Source: Desulfoluna butyratoxydans (GTDB lineage Bacteria > Desulfobacterota > Desulfobacteria > Desulfobacterales > Desulfolunaceae). Taken from it: a stretch of 64,000 nt of DNA. Below are positions 41,201-50,752 of the stretch, piece by piece. The notes below the pieces were generated by a model. It had not been told where the DNA came from, ran no database searches, and saw only the letters and a list, made by a program, of their open reading frames with translations. The DNA lies in NCBI RefSeq assembly GCF_900699765.1, contig NZ_CAADHO010000008.1:214104-278103 (forward strand). Direction: 5' to 3'. The first letter of the stretch is position 1. Every line of letters starts with the position of its first letter. The position numbers and the translations under genes are program-made.

Positions 41201-42917
41201 GGGTCACCCGCAGCACCTCTTCAAGGGTGGTCTCCCCTTTCAGGGCCCGGTCGATGCCGTCCCGCCTCAGGGTGACCATCCCCAGATTCACGGCCTCGCC
41301 CTTGATGAGGTTGGCGTCGGAGGTCTTGACCATGATGCCCTTGAGGTGCTCATCCACTTCAAGGATCTCAAAGATAGCCATACGCCCCTTGTACCCGGTC
41401 TGGAAGCACGCTTCACACCCCACGGCCCGGTAAAAATTGCCCGCGGCGGCGCTCTCCGCGTCGATCCCGGCCCGTTTCAACAGCTCGGGGGCGGGGTGAA
41501 AGGGCTCTTTGCACAAGGGACAGAGCTTTCGCACCAGGCGCTGGGCGATGACGGCTTTGATGGCCGAGGACAGGAGAAAGGGTTCGATGCCGATGTCCAC
41601 CAGGCGGGTGATGGCGCTGGCCGAATCGTTGGTATGGAGGGTGGAGAACACCAGGTGGCCGGTTAAAGCGGACTGTACGGCAATCTCGGCTGTCTCCCGG
41701 TCCCTGATCTCCCCCACCAGGATCACATCCGGGTCCTGGCGGACGATAGACCGGAGGCCCCGGGCAAAGGTGAGGTCGATCTTCCGGTTCACCTGGATCT
41801 GGCCGATGCCCTTGAGCTGGTACTCAATGGGGTCTTCGATGGTGATGATGTTCTTGTCCGGTGAATTGATGGCCGAGATGATGGCGTAAAGGCTCGTGGT
41901 CTTGCCGCTGCCCGTGGGCCCGGTGACCAGGATAATGCCGTTGGGATTCTTGATCAGGCGCCCGATGGCCTCGTAGGTCTCCTCCCCCATGCCGAATTCG
42001 GAGAGGGTCAGAAGGGAACCCGACTTGTTCAACAGTCGCATGACCACGCGCTCACCGTAGGTGGTGGGCACGGTGGAGACGCGGATATCCACGTCGTGCT
42101 CACCGATGCGCACATCGATGCGCCCGTCCTGGGGAAGCCTTTTTTCAGCAATGTTGAGCTTGGCCATGACCTTGATGCGGGAAACCAGGGCCGACTGGAT
42201 CCAGCGCGGCGGAGTCAGCAGATCGTAGAGGATGCCGTCCACACGGTACCTGATCTTGAAGCTGTCCTGGTAAGGCTCGATGTGGATATCGCTGGCCCGT
42301 GCCTTGATGGACTGGGAGATCACGTGGTTCACCAGTCGGATAATCTGGGACTCGCTGGTGTCGTCCAGAAGGTCGGCGGTCTCCTCCATGTCGGCCAGGA
42401 TGTCACTGCCGCTCTCTTCGATGTCCTGGACCAGCTCTTCGGCCGAGCCCCGGCTCATGTCGTAGAAGATGTTGATGGCCGACAGGATCTGGCCGCGGGG
42501 GGCCATCACCTTTGTGACAGGCCCGCAGGCGAGGCGCTGCACCAGGTCGTCGGCGGCCTGGAGCGCGCAGGGATCGTTCATCACCAGGCGAATGTCGCCC
42601 TCCCCGCCCTCCGGCATCAGGGGCACCATGTAGTGCTTTTTCAAAAACTGGATGGGAATGGTTTCGGTGAACCCCGCATCCATGCCTGCGGTATCCACGG
42701 TCTCCAGCATCTCCATGGCATAGACCTCGGCAAGGACCGAGAGGAACTTCGTCTCACTCAGGACCTTTCGCTTCAGCAGCGCCTCTCCGTAATGGATGCC
42801 CTGGGTTTCGGCATAGAGGAACACCTCATCCAGAAGATCCTCCTCCACGTTGTACTTGGAGTGGATGAGCTCGGTCACCACCTTGCGGAAGGGGCTCACA
42901 GGCACAATGGATACCAT
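41193..42917 (-). CDS. gspE: Type II secretion ATPase GspE
   Basis: A 574-residue secretion ATPase. The N1E-like start domain (FRKVVTELIHSKYNVEEDLLDE) is followed by the RecA-like core with Walker A GPTGSGKTTSLYA near residue 333, the Asp box IITIEDPIEYQL, Walker B DPDVILVGEIRD, and the metal-binding C-x2-C pairs near residues 465 and 500 (CPLC, CEAC). It powers pseudopilus assembly through GspF. The ATG at 42917 overlaps the gspD TGA as TGATG. A GTG one codon earlier is possible. Confidence 0.95.
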   Translation of the reverse strand: MVSIVPVSPFRKVVTELIHSKYNVEEDLLDEVFLYAETQGIHYGEALLKRKVLSETKFLSVLAEVYAMEMLETVDTAGMDAGFTETIPIQFLKKHYMVPLMPEGGEGDIRLVMNDPCALQAADDLVQRLACGPVTKVMAPRGQILSAINIFYDMSRGSAEELVQDIEESGSDILADMEETADLLDDTSESQIIRLVNHVISQSIKARASDIHIEPYQDSFKIRYRVDGILYDLLTPPRWIQSALVSRIKVMAKLNIAEKRLPQDGRIDVRIGEHDVDIRVSTVPTTYGERVVMRLLNKSGSLLTLSEFGMGEETYEAIGRLIKNPNGIILVTGPTGSGKTTSLYAIISAINSPDKNIITIEDPIEYQLKGIGQIQVNRKIDLTFARGLRSIVRQDPDVILVGEIRDRETAEIAVQSALTGHLVFSTLHTNDSASAITRLVDIGIEPFLLSSAIKAVIAQRLVRKLCPLCKEPFHPAPELLKRAGIDAESAAAGNFYRAVGCEACFQTGYKGRMAIFEILEVDEHLKGIMVKTSDANLIKGEAVNLGMVTLRRDGIDRALKGETTLEEVLRVTHA

Positions 42918-45097
42918 CACTCTCCCCCTTGGTCTTCCGAAGGCGCCTCCACCTGGGGTGCCTCCTCGGGAGGCTTGACTCCGTTGCCCTCCGGCTGGTC
43001 GGAGCCTCCCCCTTCATGGTCTGCGCCCAGGGTAATCACCGCCTCGGTGCGGTCCATTTGAGTCGGCGATGTCTCCTTGGGAACCTCTGCCGCCTCGGCC
43101 CCTTCGGGCTGGGTCTTCTCTTGGGGCTCTTCTGTCTCATGCGGCACATCGGAGCGACGGGATTTCTCCTCCAGGGCCCTTTCTTCCGCATCGTTGTACA
43201 GCTTGATGTTGCCCTCGCGCAGGTCGTCGATACGCTCACGCTTGTCCACCATGATGCTCTCGGCATCATGACGGCTGCTCACCACCCGTGGGGTGAGAAA
43301 AACGTAGAGGTTGGTCCTGCTATCCGTATCGGACATGGCCGAAAAGAGGTACCGGATCACCGGGATGTCCCCCAGGCACGGCACCCGGTATTCCGTGGAG
43401 TTCAGGCTCTTGTCGATGAGGCCGCCGATGACGATGGTGCTGTTGTCTTCCACCACCACGGTGGTGTCCACCTTCCGCTGCAGGGTGCTGGGCTGGGACG
43501 TCAAATCGCCGAGGACCCGGCTGGTCTCCTGAAAAATCTTGAGCCTCACCCTTTTATCCTCGCTCACCTGGGGAGTGATCTTCAGGGTGATACCCACGTC
43601 CTTGTATTCAAACTGGTTGTACTCGCTGTCCCCGCTGCTGGACTGGGTAAGATACGGAATCTTGGCCCCTACAACGATGCTGGCCTCTTCGTTGTCCAGG
43701 GTGAGGACCTGGGGGGTGGAGAGAATCTGGACGTTGGAGTCCTTTTTGTAGGCAGTGATCAGGGCCCCGAGGGAAGGGAACTTCACCCCGCCCACCTCGA
43801 TGGCTTCGCTGAAGACCCCCAGGGAAAACCCGTTGGGAAACTTGCTCACCCCATCGGTGGACGCCCCGGCAAGGTTTCCCAGGTTGGAGAAGCCGCTGCC
43901 CCCGTCAAATCCGCCGCCGTAAGCAGCATCCCGCCCGTTGATGGTGGTGTCGTTGCCCACGGTCCACTCCACGCCCAGGGCGCGGTCCGCGTCCACGTTC
44001 ACTTCCATGATCAGGCACTCGATGTAGACCATCTTCCGGGGGATATCGAGTTTCTGGATGATTTCCTCCAGAATCACGAAATCGCTCTTTTCCGCCATGA
44101 TGATGAGGCTGTTGGTGGCCTTGTCCGCGATAATATTCACCCGGTCCGAGGCGATGGCCGCCTTTTTGCCCTTGTCTCCAGTGGTGGTCTTGCTGGAGAG
44201 GTTCTGGAGCACCTTGGCCATGTCTTCGGCCAGGGCGTTCTCCAGGTAAACCACGTGGATGCGCTCCTTGCCCCGGGGCACTTCGCGGTCCAGCATCTTC
44301 ACGAGCTGGATGATCTTCTCCGTGGAGCCCTTGCCCGCCAGGATGATGATGGTGTTGGTGCGCTCATCCGCCACAAAGGAGGCCTTGGACGAAGCCTTGT
44401 TCTTGGAATCCTGCTTGAAGACGTTGCCGAGGAGTGTGGTGAGCTGACCGGCATCGGCGTACTCCAGGGGCAGGATGGAGATCTCCTGGCCCACCCCGGT
44501 GATGTCCACGCTGTTGACGATCTTCATGAGACGGCTGATGTTGGAGGCAAGGTCCGTGATGATCAATGTGTTGGTGGGCTTGTAGGCCATGATGGAGCTG
44601 TTGCGGGAGATCAGCGGGGCCAGGAGTTTTTTAAGCTCCGTGGGGTCGGCGTACTTCAGGGGCACCAGCTGGGTGACGATGTTGTCGGAGCGGTCCGTGG
44701 CTTCGGACTTCAGGCGCGTTGCCACGCTCTTTTTCTGGGCATCCCGTGCCGGGATGATCTTCACCAGGGTGCCGGAGGGCACCGCGGAGAACCCGTAGAC
44801 GTCCAGCACGGATTCAAAGACGTGGTAGGCCTCGTCCACGGAGATCTGCCCCGGAGATATCACCGTCACTTTACCGGTGACCTTGCGGTCGATGATGAAA
44901 TTCTTTCCGGTCATCTCACTGACGTATTTGATAAAGACCCGGATATCCACATCGTTGAAATCGATGGAGACGGTCTCTTCCGCAGGGGCAGGGGCAGGAC
45001 CCGGGGCCTCCTGGGCCTGTCCCACCGGACACCATGCGAAAAGAATTCCTGCCAGTGCATATGCCGCAACACATCTCATTGCCCTTTTCATACTCAT
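42917..45097 (-). CDS. gspD: Type II secretion outer-membrane secretin GspD
   Basis: A 726-residue secretin with a signal peptide (ending near GQAQ), an N0 domain (VSIDFNDVDIRVFIKYVSEMTG), N1-N3 repeats (TQLVPLKYADPTELKKLLAPL, ISILPLEYADAGQLTTLLGNV, HVVYLENALAEDMAKVLQNL) and the secretin barrel (VPCLGDIPVIRYLFS near residue 590, then LYVFLTPRVV). The last 90 residues are acidic, Pro/Glu-rich and apparently disordered, an unusual tail for a secretin. Whether a pilotin or GspS binds it is unknown. It lies between gspC and gspE. Confidence 0.95.
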   Translation of the reverse strand: MSMKRAMRCVAAYALAGILFAWCPVGQAQEAPGPAPAPAEETVSIDFNDVDIRVFIKYVSEMTGKNFIIDRKVTGKVTVISPGQISVDEAYHVFESVLDVYGFSAVPSGTLVKIIPARDAQKKSVATRLKSEATDRSDNIVTQLVPLKYADPTELKKLLAPLISRNSSIMAYKPTNTLIITDLASNISRLMKIVNSVDITGVGQEISILPLEYADAGQLTTLLGNVFKQDSKNKASSKASFVADERTNTIIILAGKGSTEKIIQLVKMLDREVPRGKERIHVVYLENALAEDMAKVLQNLSSKTTTGDKGKKAAIASDRVNIIADKATNSLIIMAEKSDFVILEEIIQKLDIPRKMVYIECLIMEVNVDADRALGVEWTVGNDTTINGRDAAYGGGFDGGSGFSNLGNLAGASTDGVSKFPNGFSLGVFSEAIEVGGVKFPSLGALITAYKKDSNVQILSTPQVLTLDNEEASIVVGAKIPYLTQSSSGDSEYNQFEYKDVGITLKITPQVSEDKRVRLKIFQETSRVLGDLTSQPSTLQRKVDTTVVVEDNSTIVIGGLIDKSLNSTEYRVPCLGDIPVIRYLFSAMSDTDSRTNLYVFLTPRVVSSRHDAESIMVDKRERIDDLREGNIKLYNDAEERALEEKSRRSDVPHETEEPQEKTQPEGAEAAEVPKETSPTQMDRTEAVITLGADHEGGGSDQPEGNGVKPPEEAPQVEAPSEDQGGE

Positions 45098-45121
45098 CCT
45101 TGTCCGGTCCTTTTGGCGCTG

Positions 45122-46003
45122 CTATTCAATGGTATATTCAATGGTCTGTATCTGACCCATCCGCTTGATCTCTATTTTGACTTCGCTGGCCGACTTGAGG
45201 TTCCCGTACAGGGACATGGCGTCATCCACCGACTCGATCTTCTGTCCGTCCACCCCCATGATGACATCCCCGTTTCGAATGCCCATCTTGCGAAAAATCG
45301 AATCGCTCTTGATGCCGCTGATGGCCATACCCTCGGGCTGGCCGTTGCGAAAATGGGGTTTGATACGGACATCTTTCATGAGGCTGCTGATGTTCATCAT
45401 GGCGTCGTCAATGGTGTCCCGCCTCAAGTTCACCTTCTTGGTGATGGACGCAGGCGGCAGGTTCCTGCCGTTGCGGCCGGAAGCCCCGTTACGGATAGAT
45501 TGCCCGGCGCCCTTGGCTGTCTCCATCATCAGCACCTCGTCCCGCCCCTTGTAGCTCACCACCACGCGGTCCCGCAACACAAGCTTGATCACAGCCTCCT
45601 GTACCCGGTCTCCCACCTTGAACAGATCCTGCTTTCGCGTGACCTCGTCCTCGATGATGGCCCGGGTCACGGCATCGCCGCCCCCGGAGATTGTCCCCCA
45701 GAGCTTGAGCCGAAGGCGCGTCTCGGAGAGGCTCTCCACATCAATGGCCGCGGGCTGTGGCTTGTCATCCTTGCCGGGCACCACCAGGTCGAAGAGGTTG
45801 CGTGTCAGGATATCCTCATAAAACGACAGGGGCTTTCTCTCCTGCTGGACGGCGGGCCCCGTGGAGACGATGCCCCCGCCACGGCCCTGGGCCTCCGGCA
45901 TGCCGACCCGTGCTGTCACGCCCTGATAAAACAGGCTCACGCTTACGGCCGCGATGGCCGACAGGAGAAAAAGGTGCACGGCTGTAAATGCTCTGTCCGT
46001 CAT
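45122..46003 (-). CDS. gspC: Type II secretion protein GspC with PDZ domain
   Basis: A 293-residue protein with one N-terminal membrane segment (FLLSAIAAVSVSLFYQGVTA), a homology region (LTRNLFDLV, then LRLKLWGTISGGG) and a C-terminal PDZ domain (GMAISGIKSDSIFRKMGIRNG, DVIMGVDGQKIESVDD). It links the inner-membrane platform to the secretin through the homology region. It lies 24 bp upstream of gspD. Identification is firm by domains and place. Confidence 0.9.
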   Translation of the reverse strand: MTDRAFTAVHLFLLSAIAAVSVSLFYQGVTARVGMPEAQGRGGGIVSTGPAVQQERKPLSFYEDILTRNLFDLVVPGKDDKPQPAAIDVESLSETRLRLKLWGTISGGGDAVTRAIIEDEVTRKQDLFKVGDRVQEAVIKLVLRDRVVVSYKGRDEVLMMETAKGAGQSIRNGASGRNGRNLPPASITKKVNLRRDTIDDAMMNISSLMKDVRIKPHFRNGQPEGMAISGIKSDSIFRKMGIRNGDVIMGVDGQKIESVDDAMSLYGNLKSASEVKIEIKRMGQIQTIEYTIE

Positions 46004-46012
46004 AACACTACC

Positions 46013-46876
46013 TTATCTTAGGGAGACCCTGGGGTTTGCGAGGGTCCCGCTGATTCTCAAGGGGATGCGCCCCCGCTTCAACATATTGGGATCCACGAGC
46101 ATGGACACGGGCAGGCGATCGGAGAGTTCCTTGACAAACCCGGGGTCGGGATTCAGGGTACCGCTGATGTTGATGCGACTCGATGCCGGTCGGCTCGAAA
46201 GGCTTACGGTCCCCTTGAGTTCGGCGTCCACCTCGGTGCCATCCACGTGGATCCGGCTGAAGGTGACCTTGGGGCCGGCCACCTCCACATCCACCTCAAC
46301 GGAGGCAAACTCCAGCTTATCCAGGGGAATGAGGGGATCTTTCAGTTCAACCGTCACATTGGACAGGGTCAGCTGCCCCGTGCCCTTGGCCGCCTTGTCG
46401 CGGGAAAGGTCCAGGGTGCCGTCTCCCCGCCCGGTTACGGCAAACTCAATGGGAATCCGGTCTTTCAGCAGCGGCAGGAGCGTTGACAGGTCCATCCCCT
46501 CCAGGCGCCCCGCAACGCGGGTCCATCTTCCGGTACCCAACGTGACGCGCCCATCGCCTGTGACCTTTCCACCGAAAATCGTAGCCTTCATCCCGGCCCC
46601 CGGCTGAGAGGTGACCAGGGTAAACAGCGAGGGGGTCACCCGGATATCCCGGGCCGTCACCGGCGCCTTTCCCGGCAGGGTCAGGGCCACGCCCTTGACC
46701 TTGAGGCCCAGGGGAAAGGCCGGAGAGACACCCTCCACGTTGACGGTGGCCGGGGCCAGCCGTTGGCGGGCATGGGCCTCCATCAGGTTTTCGGCAAACT
46801 CGCCCGGAAACAGCACCCAGAGAAACACAAAGAGGGAAACCAGGGTCCAGAGGGCGTAGAGAAAAAAAGTCTTCAT
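46013..46876 (-). CDS. gspN: Type II secretion protein GspN
   Basis: A 287-residue GspN-family protein. It starts MKTFFLYALWTLVSLFVFLWV, one membrane segment, and then has a beta-rich periplasmic part (PAFPLGLKVKGVALTLPGK, ISGTLNPDPG, PLRISGTLANPRVSL) like AsmA-type folds. GspN is an accessory part found in a subset of systems, including many of Deltaproteobacteria. It lies between gspM and gspC, 13 bp from gspM. Confidence 0.85.
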   Translation of the reverse strand: MKTFFLYALWTLVSLFVFLWVLFPGEFAENLMEAHARQRLAPATVNVEGVSPAFPLGLKVKGVALTLPGKAPVTARDIRVTPSLFTLVTSQPGAGMKATIFGGKVTGDGRVTLGTGRWTRVAGRLEGMDLSTLLPLLKDRIPIEFAVTGRGDGTLDLSRDKAAKGTGQLTLSNVTVELKDPLIPLDKLEFASVEVDVEVAGPKVTFSRIHVDGTEVDAELKGTVSLSSRPASSRINISGTLNPDPGFVKELSDRLPVSMLVDPNMLKRGRIPLRISGTLANPRVSLR

Positions 46877-46889
46877 CAGGATTCCATTG

Positions 46890-47411
46890 TTATAAAATCA
46901 CAGTTTCGATGGATATCACCGCCGTCAGCAGCTTGCTCTTTTCAATGCGGGTCAGGGAGATGGCCCGGACCCGGACCAGATCCCCTGCGCTCTCGACCCG
47001 GTGGAGAAAAGAGGTCAGCTCTGCGGCGGGCAGGTCCACCACCTTCATCTCCACCACGGAGAGACTCACCTTGCCGTCCCTGCTCTTGATGGATGAAGGT
47101 TTCATGTAACTCACCTTGGAGCGGATCCCCACGCTTCCGGCCACTTCGTCAAGGAAGGCATAGAGGGTCTCTCCGGGTTTCAGGGCCGTGGCCCCTGCGG
47201 AAGCCGCCCCTTTGGCGCTGCGGTACTCGTTGGCCAGGGCCTCCATCTTCGTGAGTTGGTCTCTTCTCAGCTCCAGAAGACGACGTGCGCCTGAGGAGTC
47301 ACCGAACACAGCCCCCACCAGGGCCTTGCCCCCCAGAATCAACGCCAGGGCCAGGGCCAGCACAACGGCCCCTTTTTCCCGGGTGCTCAATCGTTCAAAC
47401 CACGCCATCAT
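46890..47411 (-). CDS. gspM: Type II secretion protein GspM
   Basis: A 173-residue protein with the usual GspM layout: a short cytoplasmic start (MMAWFERLSTREKGAVVLAL), one membrane segment, a helical linker and a ferredoxin-like C-terminal part (LRVR-like DLVRVRAISLTRIEKSKLLTAV). It pairs with GspL in the inner-membrane platform. ATG ATG overlaps the gspL stop by 4 bp. Confidence 0.88.
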   Translation of the reverse strand: MMAWFERLSTREKGAVVLALALALILGGKALVGAVFGDSSGARRLLELRRDQLTKMEALANEYRSAKGAASAGATALKPGETLYAFLDEVAGSVGIRSKVSYMKPSSIKSRDGKVSLSVVEMKVVDLPAAELTSFLHRVESAGDLVRVRAISLTRIEKSKLLTAVISIETVIL

Positions 47412-48868
47412 AAGGCCTCCTCACCCGAGAGGGTAATCACCACCTTGAACTGGAACCGGTCTCCCCCGCTCTCCTTGCTGGACGAAGCGATGGTTACCCC
47501 GGAGATCAAGGCGTTCTTTTCCAGGGCGCCCTTCATGGTGTCGATGGCGCTGAAATCTTCTGCAAGCCCTGAGACCGTGAGCTTTCCCTTCACCAGGGTC
47601 AGTCGGGTGATGGTCACCTTCAGGTCCTTGGGCAGGCTCACGGAGATGGCTTTGAGAATTTCAATGATCCGCACGCGGACGGCCCCCTGTCCGGCATAGA
47701 GGGCTTCTTCCTTGGCCACCCGGACCTTGCCTTCCATGGACCGCAGGAGCACCGAGGCAGAAGGCGTCCGCTTTTCCTCGGTGAAGGTGGACAGGTAAAG
47801 CGAAGCCATCTGCTGTTCCACGGCCGCCAGCTGGCGACGCGTGTCGTGGATGCCCATGACGGACCGGGCCACCAGAAGCAGGAGCAGCACCAGGGCAAGG
47901 ACACCCGAAGAGAGGACCTGCCCTTTGTGTTTGGTGATGAACTCCGCCGGTGCAAACCCCTGTCGCCAGAAGACAGGGTGCTTCCAGCCGGAGAGGGCGG
48001 AACAGGCCACGGCAAGGGCCCCGTTGTAAGGCCCCTCCTCCCATTGGGGCTTGACCCCTTCATCCAGGACAGCGCCTGTGGCCGCAAGGAGGCGGGCGTG
48101 TTCCACGGGCAGGTCGCCCAGGGGGGTGGACAGGGACTCGGGAATCTCATCCCACCCCGCCACCAGAATCTTTTCGGGGGCCATCCACTGCGCCTCGCAT
48201 TCAGCCAGGGCCACCAGGGTCTGCCACACCTCGCAATTCAAAACGTCGAGGCCGTCGCTCTCCTCGGGCAGAGCAAAGGATCGCAAAAACATGAGCTTCC
48301 GTTCAAACACCACCGCAAGGGTGCAGGTGGAATGAACCCGCCTCAGGGTAAAGAAAAAACCATCCTCGTTCCGGGCCAGGATCAGGGCCGAGGCCACGGC
48401 CGACGGTGCCAGGACCATGGGATCCATGCCCAGGGCCTTGATCTGGGCCCGTCGGTTTTCAAGGGCTGCCTCCTCTCCCACAAGGGCCAGGATGTCGGAG
48501 TCCCCTTCCCCGGCCACGCGGCTCTCCCAGATGATGCGCAGGCCCTCCAGAGACTCGATGAGGGTGGGCTCCAGCTCAAAGGGCAGGGCCTTGTCGATGG
48601 TCTTGGGCTCCCGAAAGGGCAGGCGCACGCGACGGATCACCATCTCATGGGCCGGCAGCACAACGGCCACCTTCTCCCCGCAATCGGCCAGGGACCGATT
48701 CAACGCGGCCAGGAGCTCGCCGTCGTCCACGGAAGCCGCCGCATCGGAGGAGGCGAGGTCCCTGCGGGCCATGCGGCTGCAGGCCGTCACCCGCATGGCG
48801 CCGGCCTGCCGGTCCACCGTCACGGCGGTGGCTCCCTCCTCGGTGATCTCTATTCCCGTTAATTTCAC
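47408..48868 (-). CDS. gspL: Type II secretion protein GspL
   Basis: A 486-residue protein with a cytoplasmic actin-like part (about residues 1-320, with VVLPAHEMVIRRVRLPFREPK and DKALPFELEPTL), one membrane segment near residue 335-355, and a periplasmic ferredoxin-like part (LKVTITRLTLVKGKLTVSGLA). GspL recruits GspE. The likely start is GTG at 48868 with AAAAGGAT about 10 bp upstream. A 101-bp gap separates it from gspK, the largest gap in this gene block. Confidence 0.88.
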   Translation of the reverse strand: MKLTGIEITEEGATAVTVDRQAGAMRVTACSRMARRDLASSDAAASVDDGELLAALNRSLADCGEKVAVVLPAHEMVIRRVRLPFREPKTIDKALPFELEPTLIESLEGLRIIWESRVAGEGDSDILALVGEEAALENRRAQIKALGMDPMVLAPSAVASALILARNEDGFFFTLRRVHSTCTLAVVFERKLMFLRSFALPEESDGLDVLNCEVWQTLVALAECEAQWMAPEKILVAGWDEIPESLSTPLGDLPVEHARLLAATGAVLDEGVKPQWEEGPYNGALAVACSALSGWKHPVFWRQGFAPAEFITKHKGQVLSSGVLALVLLLLLVARSVMGIHDTRRQLAAVEQQMASLYLSTFTEEKRTPSASVLLRSMEGKVRVAKEEALYAGQGAVRVRIIEILKAISVSLPKDLKVTITRLTLVKGKLTVSGLAEDFSAIDTMKGALEKNALISGVTIASSSKESGGDRFQFKVVITLSGEEAL

Positions 48869-48969
48869 GTGTTGCCGATCCTTTTGTTATGCATGCCGAC
48901 CCGCCCGTGGGGCGACCGGAGCCTGTTGATCTCTGCCATATCCGTTGAGCGCAAGAAAGGGCCCGTCCA

Positions 48970-50070
48970 TCACGCGTCCGTCTCCTGCCAGGACAATACC
49001 ACAAAGGTGGTGCCTTCGCGCCTCACCACGGCACGTATCCCCACCCGGGTGCCCTCGTCCACGGCCGTGGCCGTGATGGCAAACACATTGGAGTCGGTGC
49101 GGATCATCGCCTTTTTGATCCCGTTGTTCTCACACCCCGGGCAGGTGTTGTACCACTCCCCGTCCAGGGGGTGGGAAAACTCTTCCTCGCCTTTTTCCGA
49201 CCGGTACTCCACCATGGAGGTGGCCACCATCTCCCGCTCCATGGGGGACAGGGTTTTGGGCATCAGGGCGAAAAGCACGGGAAACTCGGCGGTGTTGATG
49301 TTCACCCGTCCCGGAAAACTGAACCGCCGCACCGTCTCTCCGTCGTCCTTGACGTTGGCAGGCTCTTCCCCGTGGACCGTCAAAAGGTCCTTCAGCCGGT
49401 AACCGGCCTCTTCCCGGGTGAGCAGTTCCTCGTCAATGCCCTTGATGCGGGCCATCTCGTCCAGGTGCCGCAGGGGGCCGTTGCCGCAGGGGTAAGGGTC
49501 TTCGAGGTTAAGGTAGTAGTCGTCTTCGGCGCCGGAGAACCCTGAGGTCGCATCCCCGTCCCCGTCGTCAAGCCAGTCTTTCATGGCGTTGATGATGGCC
49601 GTGTTCTCCCCCAGGCTCTCCAGGGACTCGTCCTCTTTGTTGACCACCTCAAAGAACCGCTCCCAGAGTTTTTTCTGGTCGGTGTTGAAATCTTTGGCCT
49701 CGGGGTAGGTCACCAGGGCGTTGACCTGCACCTTGCCCAGCTCGTCGGTGATGGTGAGGTCCAGCTGGCCCCGGTCAAAGGAGAGGCCGGAGATAAAGGC
49801 CTTAAGCTTCTCCTCATCTGCCCACTCTTCCTGTACGGTGTCGGTGCCCCCTTTTTTGCCGTCTGCCGAGAGAAAGGCCATGCCGATATGCACACCGGAA
49901 ACGGCTGTTGCCCGTAGCTCCGAGGCAACGGAGGCATGGCCAGCGGCGGCCAGCTCCTGCCGTGCAAGCCTGGCGGCCTCGGACACCAGCACAAAAAGCG
50001 CCAGCATCATGGCGAGGGTGGCCAGGAGCACCACGCCTTTTTCATTGGCCATGGCCCTTTGCTTACCCAT
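48970..50070 (-). CDS. gspK: Type II secretion minor pseudopilin GspK
   Basis: A 366-residue GspK. The prepilin-like start EKGVVLLATLAMMLALFVLVS lacks the glutamate at mature position 5, as GspK proteins do. The large globular part contains two SAM-like/HhH regions (LDEMARIKGIDEELLTREEAG and NINTAEFPVLFALMPKTLS). Two Cys pairs are seen (PYPCGN, TCPGCENN), the latter unusual and possibly metal binding. GspK caps the pseudopilus tip with GspI and GspJ. It overlaps gspJ by 8 bp. Confidence 0.92.
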   Translation of the reverse strand: MGKQRAMANEKGVVLLATLAMMLALFVLVSEAARLARQELAAAGHASVASELRATAVSGVHIGMAFLSADGKKGGTDTVQEEWADEEKLKAFISGLSFDRGQLDLTITDELGKVQVNALVTYPEAKDFNTDQKKLWERFFEVVNKEDESLESLGENTAIINAMKDWLDDGDGDATSGFSGAEDDYYLNLEDPYPCGNGPLRHLDEMARIKGIDEELLTREEAGYRLKDLLTVHGEEPANVKDDGETVRRFSFPGRVNINTAEFPVLFALMPKTLSPMEREMVATSMVEYRSEKGEEEFSHPLDGEWYNTCPGCENNGIKKAMIRTDSNVFAITATAVDEGTRVGIRAVVRREGTTFVVLSWQETDA

Positions 50071-50752
50071 CCAGGGCCTCCTTCCGACGGCTGCGCAAAG
50101 GAAAAAGGGCCTCTGCGGTGTTCCCCGGCCCCCCGGATGCCCCTTCCCGGGAGAGGGTGACCTTCACGGCCACGGGCGTGGCACGCCCGAAGGCGTCGTT
50201 GTCGGAGTCCCAGGTCTCCTGCTCCTGCCCCTCGGTGTCGATGCAGACCACGGTAAAGGCGGTAACACGGTTCATCATCACCGGGTGGCCTTCAGCCGGC
50301 TCAAAGGGGTCATGGAAAAAAAGGCGGTCGGAACGTCGGAGCCGGGTCTCACCCTTCTCTTCCGTGACAAAGTAGACCACCTCGGCAATCCCGCCCAGGG
50401 AGCTCCCCCCAAAGGGCAGATGGTTCAGGGTGGTAAACCGGAGGATGCTCATCTCTTCGCCCCCCACGGTCTCCCGGGTCAGGGTAAACCGGTAGGGATC
50501 CGGATCATCGGTGGTCTCCCCGGGTGTGAACAGGGGGGCCTGATCCACGTAAAGCCCTTCCAGGTCCCGGCCAATCCAGCGGATCGCCTCCCCGAGGGCC
50601 AGGTTGTCGTCCCCGGTCTCCTCAAGGCGATGGGCGCCGTTGGAGAGCTGCCTGAAGGCCGTTCCGATGGTGGCCATCACAAGGCCCATGATGGCCACGG
50701 CCACCACGACCTCCATCAGGGTAAATCCTTTATCGCCAGAAGGCCCGGTCAC
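50063..50752 (-). CDS. gspJ: Type II secretion minor pseudopilin GspJ
   Basis: A 229-residue protein with the prepilin signature DKG|FTLMEVVVAVAIMGLVMAT, including Glu at mature position 5. The following GTAFRQLSNGAHRLEETGDD and the RFTTLNHLPF part fit GspJ. It joins the tip complex with GspI and GspK. It overlaps gspI by 4 bp. Confidence 0.9.
   Translation of the reverse strand: MTGPSGDKGFTLMEVVVAVAIMGLVMATIGTAFRQLSNGAHRLEETGDDNLALGEAIRWIGRDLEGLYVDQAPLFTPGETTDDPDPYRFTLTRETVGGEEMSILRFTTLNHLPFGGSSLGGIAEVVYFVTEEKGETRLRRSDRLFFHDPFEPAEGHPVMMNRVTAFTVVCIDTEGQEQETWDSDNDAFGRATPVAVKVTLSREGASGGPGNTAEALFPLRSRRKEALDG

Noticed and set aside
42929..46021. Plus-strand open frame of 1030 codons
   Set aside because: It lies antisense to gspD and gspC, whose domains are clear. 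Composition is that of a shadow frame.
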